A DNA stretch of 64,000 nt, from contig NZ_AP022613.1 in NCBI RefSeq assembly GCF_010730195.1, forward strand, positions 3,658,001 to 3,722,000, written 5' to 3'. The stretch comes from Mycobacterium conspicuum (GTDB lineage: Bacteria; Actinomycetota; Actinomycetes; Mycobacteriales; Mycobacteriaceae). Below are positions 57,776 through 64,000 of this stretch, one piece after another (the first letter of the stretch is position 1; each line of letters opens with the position of its first letter). The notes beneath the pieces were generated by a model. It had not been told where the DNA came from, did no database searches, and saw only the letters and a list, made by a program, of their open reading frames with translations. The position numbers were made by a program, and so were the translations under genes.

Positions 57776-59716
57776 ATGATGGCGCCAAACATGACAAACA
57801 TTGCCGAACACCTGCGCGACACGTTGGACGGGCGTTGGCGCGACGTAAAGAACCAAACCCGCGCCCGGCTAGAGGACGAGGCATTCCGCCCGCACTACAC
57901 CCCAAACACGGCGATCGCGCGCGCCAAGGTATTCGAGCAGATGAAGCTGCTCACCGCGGCGGGCATCGCCGACGAGGGATTCCGCAAGGAGCACGGCGGC
58001 ACCGGGAACGTCGGCGCGGCGATCACGATGATCCAGATGCTGGCGATGTCGGATCTGTCCCTGATGGTGAAAGCCGGCGTGCAATGGGGCCTGTTCGGCG
58101 GCGCCGTGGAGAACCTCGGCACCGAACGCCACTTCGACTACGTACAGAAAATCATCGACCTCGAGCTGCGTGGCTGTTTCGGGATGACCGAGACGGGACA
58201 CGGCAGCGACGTTCAGTCGCTGGAGACCACCGCGACCTACGACGCCGAGACCCAGGAGTTCGTCATCAACTCCCCCACCCCGACGTCGCGCAAGGACTAC
58301 ATCGGCGGAGCGGCCGAGACCGCAACCATCGCAGCCGTTTTCGCGCAGTTGATCACCACCGAAGACGGCGCGCCGGTCAATCATGGCGTGCACTGCGTGC
58401 TGGTCCCGATCCGCGACGACGACGGCAACGATCTGCCCGGTGTGACGACGTCGGACTGTCACTACAAGGGCGGCCTGCCGGGCGTCGACAACGGGCGCCT
58501 CATGTTCGACCATGTCCGCGTCCCGCGGGAGAACCTGCTGAACAAGTACGGCGACGTCGCACCGGACGGCACCTACAGCTCGCCGATCGACAACCCCAAT
58601 CGCCGGTTCTTCACCATGATCGGCACGCTGATTCGCGGCCGGGTTACCGTGGGCGGCAGCGCCGGCGCGGCCACCCAGGTCGCACTGGACATCGCCACCC
58701 GATATGCGTTGCAGCGCAAGCAATTCAGCGCACCCGACGATGGTGGCGAGGTGTTGATCATGGACTACCTGGTGCACCAGCGTCGGCTGTTTCCTTTGAT
58801 CGCACGGTCTTACGCGCTGCAGTTCGCGCAGAACGAGCTGGTGTCCAGGTGCCACGATCTGCAAACGTCGGATGTCGCCGACGCCGACGAGCAGCGCGAG
58901 TTGGAAGCCCGTGCCGCCGGGTTGAAGGCGGCCAACACCTGGCACGCCAGCAGGGCCATCCAGGAGGCCCGGGAGGCGTGCGGTGGCGCGGGGTACATGG
59001 CCGAAAACCGGCTGATCGCGCTGCGGGGCGACACCGACGTGTTCACCACCTTCGAGGGCGACAACCATGTGCTGACCCAGTTGGTCGCCAAGGAGCTGCT
59101 GACCGCCTACGCCGACGACATCAAAAGCATGAGCCCGGTCGAGTGGGTTCGCTTCGCCGCCAACACCGTTGGCGAGCGGGTGATGAAACGTACTGCGGCC
59201 GAAGCGATTATGCAGCGGATCGTCGATGCCCGGCAGGACAGCGAGGAAGAGGGCAGCCTGTTCAACCGCGGCACTCAGGTCAACATGTTCGAGGAGCGCG
59301 AGAACTATCTACTGTCGTCGGTCGCGCGCCGGTTACAGGGCAAGTCCAAAGAGATGTCGGCGTTTGACGCGTTCAATGCGGTGCAGGATCACGTGCTGCA
59401 CGCGGCGACAGCGCACATCGACCGGGTGGTGTTGGAGGCCTTCGTCGCCGGGATCGAGTCCTGCCCGGACGCCAAAGCCCGCGAGCTGCTGGAGCTGGTG
59501 TGCGACCTGTACGCGCTTTCGGTGATCGAGGAAGACAAGGCCTGGTACATCGAACACACCTACCTGTCCACCGAGCGCGCCAAGGCGGTCACCCGCGGCA
59601 TCAACGATCGGTGCCGCAAGTTGCGTCCGTACGCCAAGACGTTGGTCGACGGCTTCGGCATCCCCGAGCCGCTGCGCTACGCCGAGATGCTGCACCCGGA
59701 GAACCTGCCGGACTGA
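57776..59716 (+). CDS. Acyl-CoA dehydrogenase/oxidase family protein
   Basis: 646 residues from ATGATG at 57776 (the frame runs on to 57590 as an artefact). Acyl-CoA oxidase-like: GCFGMTETGHGSDVQSLETT (FAD/substrate loop), FTTFEGDNHVLTQLVAKELL (C-terminal catalytic region) and a long C-terminal helical domain. Acts on acyl-CoAs in fatty acid or sterol side chain breakdown with FAD. No electron-transfer partner nearby. The length is typical of the oxidase-like FadE group. Confidence 0.9.
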   Translation: MMAPNMTNIAEHLRDTLDGRWRDVKNQTRARLEDEAFRPHYTPNTAIARAKVFEQMKLLTAAGIADEGFRKEHGGTGNVGAAITMIQMLAMSDLSLMVKAGVQWGLFGGAVENLGTERHFDYVQKIIDLELRGCFGMTETGHGSDVQSLETTATYDAETQEFVINSPTPTSRKDYIGGAAETATIAAVFAQLITTEDGAPVNHGVHCVLVPIRDDDGNDLPGVTTSDCHYKGGLPGVDNGRLMFDHVRVPRENLLNKYGDVAPDGTYSSPIDNPNRRFFTMIGTLIRGRVTVGGSAGAATQVALDIATRYALQRKQFSAPDDGGEVLIMDYLVHQRRLFPLIARSYALQFAQNELVSRCHDLQTSDVADADEQRELEARAAGLKAANTWHASRAIQEAREACGGAGYMAENRLIALRGDTDVFTTFEGDNHVLTQLVAKELLTAYADDIKSMSPVEWVRFAANTVGERVMKRTAAEAIMQRIVDARQDSEEEGSLFNRGTQVNMFEERENYLLSSVARRLQGKSKEMSAFDAFNAVQDHVLHAATAHIDRVVLEAFVAGIESCPDAKARELLELVCDLYALSVIEEDKAWYIEHTYLSTERAKAVTRGINDRCRKLRPYAKTLVDGFGIPEPLRYAEMLHPENLPD

Positions 59717-59725
59717 GCCTGCGCG

Positions 59726-60217
59726 CTACTGGTGCGGAATCTTGCCGAGCGCCTGTAGCTTGCCGTCGGGCCCGATCTCGAACTTCACGGTCCCGGAGCC
59801 GGACGGGCAGCACGCCTGATCGCTGCCGACCCGCCACCGGTACTGAACCGTGACGGTGTCATCGCTGGGCGGCAGCACCGCGATGTAGGGCTTCGGGTTA
59901 GGGGTGGGTGAGCCCAGCGGGATGTTGTGGTCGAAGAACAACAGCTGCTGAGGGGTGGACTCGTCGGCGATGCTGGGGATGATCTGCACCCAATTCAGGC
60001 GGCACTTCTTGGTGTGCCCCCGCGCGATTTCGACCCAGATCGAACCGGGCACCAGGACGGGAACCGAGGCGATCGCCTGCCGCACCGTATCGTTCGTCGG
60101 CCCGTCGGACGCTTTGCAGGTGTCGGAGGGTGGCGACGAGTGGGGTGGCTTTGACCCGCATGCCCCGACCAGTAGGGCCGCCACGATCAGCAGGATCGTG
60201 ACTAGCTGACGACGCAC
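59726..60217 (-). CDS. lppP: Lipoprotein LppP
   Basis: 163 residues. Signal peptide with lipobox LVGAC, lipidated Cys20. The mature part CKASDGPTNDTVRQAIASVP and PQQLLFFDHNIPLGSP matches LppP (Rv2330c) as I recall it; function unknown. Convergent with the acyl-CoA dehydrogenase gene (9-base gap) and divergent from the nitrate reductase gene. Confidence 0.9.
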   Translation of the reverse strand: MRRQLVTILLIVAALLVGACGSKPPHSSPPSDTCKASDGPTNDTVRQAIASVPVLVPGSIWVEIARGHTKKCRLNWVQIIPSIADESTPQQLLFFDHNIPLGSPTPNPKPYIAVLPPSDDTVTVQYRWRVGSDQACCPSGSGTVKFEIGPDGKLQALGKIPHQ

Positions 60218-60301
60218 ACGGTGAGCTTAGCGAAGACTGTGAATGTCCCCCCTGTTTCGTCAAAAGCCCCGTTGCAGCGGGCATCGTTCGCGTCGTCGGG
60301 G

Positions 60302-60317
60302 GTAACCTCGGTGCTAC
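60302..60317 (+). promoter_or_regulatory. GlnR-like box upstream of the nitrate reductase
   Basis: GTAAC (60302-60306), six bases, GCTAC (60313-60317) fits the spacing of actinobacterial GlnR sites (two GTNAC-like boxes six apart), 195 bases before the start codon. GlnR controls nitrate assimilation in mycobacteria. The second box deviates at one base. A perfect small hairpin GCCGT-AAA-ACGGC lies at 60407-60419 in the same 294-base region, which has no other gene. Confidence 0.4.
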
Positions 60318-60511
60318 TTCGGGAGGTCAAAGTCGACCCGCGATGACCTGGGCCAACGGTGCTTTTGTCGCCACTTCACCGCTACGCCCCGGGCGTTGTG
60401 AGAAAGCCGTAAAACGGCGGAAGCACCGGATATCCGGTCCTGAAACATCCTTGTCGCACGATTGCGCCGAGTCTTTTGCGCGCTTAAGACGCTTGAGAAA
60501 GGGACGTACGC

Positions 60512-63500
60512 GTGGCTGCGCCACCCACCGGGGACACCGTGAACACCCTCTGCGCCTATTGCGGCGTGGGGTGCGGCATGGTGTTGCAGATCACAACAGA
60601 TCCCGAAAGCGGCCGCCGTCACATCGCCAAATCGATTGGCAAGAAAGATCATCCGGCCAATTTCGGTCGGCTGTGCACCAAGGGCGCAACCACCGCCGAT
60701 CTCTTTCCGGCGCCCGGTAGGGCGGAGTCGGCGTACCTGCGGCCCGAGCGCGGCGAACCGCTGGAATCCATTGCGATGGACACCGCGATCACCCAATGCG
60801 CCAAGCGGTTGCGCGCCATCATCGACGAGCACGGACCGGACGCGTTCGCCATGTACGTGTCCGGGCAGATGTCGCTCGAAGCGCAGTATCTGGCCAACAA
60901 GTTGACCAAGGGCTTCATCGGCACCAACCAGATCGAGTCGAACTCGCGACTGTGCATGGCCGGCGCCAGTTCGGGTTACAAGCTGTCTTTCGGCGCCGAC
61001 GGGCCGCCCGGGTCGTACGACGACTTCGATTCGGCCGACGTCTTCTTCGTCATCGGCGCCAATATGGCTGACTGCCATCCCATCTTGTTCCTGCGGATGA
61101 TGGAGCGGGTCAAGGCGGGCGCCAAGTTGATCGTCGTCGACCCGCGCCGCACCGCGACCGCGGACAAGGCCGACCTGTTCTTACCGATCGCCCCCGGTAC
61201 CGATCTGGCGTTGCTCAATGGGCTGCTGCACCTGATCGTCGAAAGCGGACACACCGACGACGAGTTCATCTCGGAATTCACCGAGGGCTGGGAGGAGATG
61301 CCGAGTTTCCTGCAGCAATTCGCACCCGACGCGGTCAGCGAAATCACCGGCCTGCCAGCCGAAGACATCCGCACCGCGGCGCGCTGGATCGGCGAAGCCG
61401 CCAACTGGGTGAGCATCTGGACGATGGGGCTCAACCAAAGCACCCACGGCACCTGGAACACCAACGCGATCTGCAACCTGCACCTGGCCACCGGCGCGAT
61501 TTGCAAGCCCGGCAGCGGGCCGTTCTCGCTCACCGGGCAGCCCAACGCGATGGGCGGACGCGAAATGGGTTACATGGGGCCGGGTCTGCCCGGCCAGCGG
61601 ACGGTGACCTCGGCCGAAGACCGTGAATTCGTCGAAGAACAGTGGGGCATTCCCCGCGGCTCGTTGCGCACCGATGTCAGCGACGGTGTGATCGACATGT
61701 TCTCTCGCATGGCCGAAGGAGAGATCAAGGCGTGCTGGATCATCTGCACCAATCCCGTTGCCACCGTGGCCAATCGGAAGACCGTGCTCGCCGGCCTGGA
61801 GAAGGCCGAATTGGTGATCACTCAGGATGCGTTCGTGCACAACGAAACCAACGAGTACGCCGACGCGGTACTGCCGGCCACACTGTGGACCGAATCCGAC
61901 GGGGTGATGGTCAACTCCGAGCGCAACCTGACCCTGTTCCAGAAAGCCATCGACCCGGTCGGGGAAGCGCTGCCGGACTGGCAGATCATCGCCCGGATCG
62001 CCTGCGCGATGGGGTATTCGGAGTCGTTCAGCTATCGGTCGGCCGAAGAAGTATTCGACGAAATCAAGCGCTTCTGGAATCCCAAGACCGGCTACGACCT
62101 CCGCGGGATCAGCTACGACCGGCTGCGCAAGACTCCGGTGCAATGGCCGTGCCCAGCTGCGGAGAGCTCCGACCGCAACCCGATCCGCTACCACAACGAC
62201 GGTGTCAGCCAGACGCAACTGATCCGCGACGACGGCAGCGTGCCCCGGTTGGCGTTCCCCACCGCGACCGGCCGTGCGATGTTCTTCGCCCGCCCGCACA
62301 TGCTGCCGAAGGAGATGCCCGACACCGCATACCCGTTCCTGCTCAACACCGGACGCTTGGCGCACCAGTGGCACACGATGACCAAGACCGGGAAAATCGC
62401 CAAGCTGAACAAGCTCAACCCCGGGCCATTCGTCGAAATCCATCCCGAAGATGCCGTGCGGCTGGAAATTTGCGACGGCGACCGGGTGGAAATCGCGTCC
62501 CGCCGCGGCCGCGCCGTGCTGCCCGCCGTGATCACCGACCGGGTGCGTCGGGGCAACTGCTTTGCGCCGTTCCACTGGAATGACGTCTTCGGCGAATACC
62601 TTTCGATCAACGCCGTCACCAGTGATGCCGTCGACCCGATCTCGCGCCAACCGGAGTACAAGGCGTGCGCGATCAGCCTGACGAAGGTCAGCGCAAAGGT
62701 CGACATCGACACACCGGAGCCGCAGGCCGATCCGCGGCCGACCGACGGCTGGGTCTCCCGAATCGACGTTCTCGCCGAATTGCTCGGGGTGGCAAGCGAA
62801 CCCGCGCCGCAGTTCGACCCGCAGGGGCGGTCCTACCTTACCGGCCTGGTCGCGGGGCTGCGCTCGGCGGGCGGCGTGCACACCACCGGCGTGCCCACCT
62901 TGCCGGCCAGCGCCCCGTTCGATGCCACCACGCGGCTGTGGGTGGACGGTCTGCTCGCGGGGCTATTCGCCCGCGCTCCCCACCTCGAATCGGTCGCGGC
63001 GACCGCGTCGCACCATGACGACGCAGCGCCCCAGCGGGCGCCGATCGCGCTGCTGTGGGCCTCGCAAACCGGCAACGCCGAAGAACTCGCCGCCGATGTG
63101 ACCGCCCGGCTCGGCGCGGCCGGGCTGCAGGTCGCGTTGCGCAGCATGGACGACTTTGCTCCCGCCGACCTGATGAAAACATCTGAGCTGCTGCTGATTA
63201 CCAGCACCACCGGGGACGGCGAACCGCCGGACAACGGTGCCGCGCTCTGGCGGGCGCTGTCGGCCGAAAATCACCCGCGGCTCCCCGGCACCCGCTACGC
63301 GGTGCTTGCACTCGGCGATTCCAATTACGACGACTTCTGCGGGCACGGGCGCAGGCTCGACGAGCGCCTGGCCGAGCTGGGAGCGATCCGCATTACCGAC
63401 CGGGTCGACTGCGAGCCCGACTACGAGGACGCCGCAGCGAGCTGGGTCGCCAACCTTATCGACACACTGGCCCCCACCGCCGCTCCCGTTGCGGCGCCGG

Positions 63501-64000
63501 CGCGCCCGTCGAGCAGCCCCGCCCCAACCAAGTACACGAAGAAAGACCCACTGGTCACCAACCTGGTCCGCAACACCGTGCTCAGCCAACCACGGTCGGC
63601 AAAAGACGTGCGGCAGTTGGTGTTCAGCCTGCCCGAAGAGATCGTGAGCTACGAGGCCGGTGACGCGCTGGGCGTGTGGCCGCGCAACAGCGACCAGTCG
63701 GTCGACGAATGGCTATCGATCACCAGGCTGGACGGGCAGACCCCGGTCGAGGTCGGCGGACATGGTCTGATGTCGTTACGCTCGGCGCTCACCGAGCGGA
63801 TCGAGATTACTCATATCAGCCGGGACCTGGTGCGGTTCGTGCAAGAGCGCACCGGCGACCGGCAACTCGCGGAGATGCTCAAGCCGGAAAACAAAGCCGC
63901 CCTGAGCAATTGGGTATGGGGTCGCCAGGCTATCGACCTGCTGGCACAGCATCCGGTCTCCGCCGCCGCGCACGAGTGGCTGCGGGTTCTCAAACGCCTT
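60512..64000 (+). CDS. nasN: Assimilatory nitrate reductase fused to flavodoxin/FAD reductase (NasN-like), C-terminus beyond window
   Basis: 1163 codons seen from the GTG at 60512 (AAAGGGA before it) to the right edge. Molybdopterin catalytic part about 10-720: 4Fe-4S ligands Cys14, Cys17, Cys21 and Cys55 in CAYCGVGC and LCTKG, Mo-ligating Cys148 in SRLCMAGASSG. Then a flavodoxin domain from about 844 (LLWASQTGNAEELAAD; STTGDGEPPDNGA) and a CysJ-like FAD domain from about 1010 (YEAGDALGVWPRNSDQ). NADPH electrons can flow within one chain to nitrate. It supports growth on nitrate as nitrogen source; the nitrite reductase is not in the window. Confidence 0.93.
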   Translation, partial: MAAPPTGDTVNTLCAYCGVGCGMVLQITTDPESGRRHIAKSIGKKDHPANFGRLCTKGATTADLFPAPGRAESAYLRPERGEPLESIAMDTAITQCAKRLRAIIDEHGPDAFAMYVSGQMSLEAQYLANKLTKGFIGTNQIESNSRLCMAGASSGYKLSFGADGPPGSYDDFDSADVFFVIGANMADCHPILFLRMMERVKAGAKLIVVDPRRTATADKADLFLPIAPGTDLALLNGLLHLIVESGHTDDEFISEFTEGWEEMPSFLQQFAPDAVSEITGLPAEDIRTAARWIGEAANWVSIWTMGLNQSTHGTWNTNAICNLHLATGAICKPGSGPFSLTGQPNAMGGREMGYMGPGLPGQRTVTSAEDREFVEEQWGIPRGSLRTDVSDGVIDMFSRMAEGEIKACWIICTNPVATVANRKTVLAGLEKAELVITQDAFVHNETNEYADAVLPATLWTESDGVMVNSERNLTLFQKAIDPVGEALPDWQIIARIACAMGYSESFSYRSAEEVFDEIKRFWNPKTGYDLRGISYDRLRKTPVQWPCPAAESSDRNPIRYHNDGVSQTQLIRDDGSVPRLAFPTATGRAMFFARPHMLPKEMPDTAYPFLLNTGRLAHQWHTMTKTGKIAKLNKLNPGPFVEIHPEDAVRLEICDGDRVEIASRRGRAVLPAVITDRVRRGNCFAPFHWNDVFGEYLSINAVTSDAVDPISRQPEYKACAISLTKVSAKVDIDTPEPQADPRPTDGWVSRIDVLAELLGVASEPAPQFDPQGRSYLTGLVAGLRSAGGVHTTGVPTLPASAPFDATTRLWVDGLLAGLFARAPHLESVAATASHHDDAAPQRAPIALLWASQTGNAEELAADVTARLGAAGLQVALRSMDDFAPADLMKTSELLLITSTTGDGEPPDNGAALWRALSAENHPRLPGTRYAVLALGDSNYDDFCGHGRRLDERLAELGAIRITDRVDCEPDYEDAAASWVANLIDTLAPTAAPVAAPARPSSSPAPTKYTKKDPLVTNLVRNTVLSQPRSAKDVRQLVFSLPEEIVSYEAGDALGVWPRNSDQSVDEWLSITRLDGQTPVEVGGHGLMSLRSALTERIEITHISRDLVRFVQERTGDRQLAEMLKPENKAALSNWVWGRQAIDLLAQHPVSAAAHEWLRVLKRL

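Noticed and set aside
61181..62881. 566-codon minus-strand frame opposite the nitrate reductase gene
   Set aside because: Low-complexity antisense shadow; the plus strand holds all the cofactor motifs.
1..64000. CRISPR arrays, insertion sequences or a prophage
   Set aside because: No regularly spaced direct repeats, transposase motifs, integrase, capsid, terminase or holin genes were seen. The short arrays at 33999 and 35843 are not CRISPR-like.

Overview
The window is GC-rich actinobacterial DNA, almost certainly from a Mycobacterium other than M. tuberculosis. It carries PE and PE_PGRS genes, an MmpS-MmpL pair, an LCM-type methyltransferase, F420-enzyme relatives (PPOX and Ddn-like), a DesA3-like desaturase and the lipoprotein LppP. 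From 37.9 kb to 60.2 kb the gene order (tldE-tldD-uspA-uspB-uspC ... rocE-rocD-amidinotransferase family-asnC ... ecfT-ecfA-marR ... lppP) follows the Rv2314c-Rv2330c segment of M. tuberculosis as I remember it, with several extra genes. The organism is inferred from gene content and memory, not from a search.

Layout. 1-5 kb: a truncated VIT/von Willebrand A protein behind its own MerR regulator, a VapBC toxin-antitoxin pair with a clear operator, a proline-rich exported protein and an L,D-transpeptidase. 5-10.7 kb: a sugar- or acid-type MFS permease and a LysR-MFS-MFS operon. 10.7-15.3 kb: methyltransferase, DesA3-like desaturase, glutathione peroxidase, tRNA-Cys, YchJ and a TPM-domain protein. 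15.4-22 kb: an envelope-facing cluster made of a hydrolase that looks like mycobacteriophage lysin B, a PE_PGRS aspartic protease, a PE-phosphoesterase fusion, a nucleotidyltransferase of antitoxin type whose partner gene is cut off, and a PE protein with long repeats. 22-31 kb: mmpL/mmpS, an enoyl-CoA hydratase/isomerase, a UvrA-like ABC protein without room for a UvrB-binding domain, a membrane-PPOX fusion and an Excalibur protein.

31.5-36.2 kb is the most unusual part. An intact tRNA-Met(CAT) at 36088-36161 (minus strand) is followed, beyond its 3' end, by repeated copies of that 3' end at about 34069 and 31498, with weaker relics near 35906 and 33265. The copies fence off three payloads: an AbiEi/AbiEii toxin-antitoxin pair, a decayed RelBE-like pair, and a DUF4143-type ATPase. 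No integrase is visible. I read this as serial insertion of small integrase-less elements into one tRNA gene.

36-64 kb: a Ddn-like protein next to an orphan VapB and VapC relic, an AhpD-like protein with TldD/TldE, the uspABC amino-sugar importer, an SPFH protein, an ornithine/arginine catabolic operon under a divergent Lrp/AsnC regulator (rocD is one intact gene here), a four-gene operon joining an ECF transporter to an SRPBCC protein and a sulfatase, a MarR regulator, an FHA-ABC protein with degraded ATPase motifs, an isoprenylcysteine methyltransferase-like protein, an acyl-CoA dehydrogenase/oxidase, lppP, and the start of a fused assimilatory nitrate reductase that runs off the right edge.
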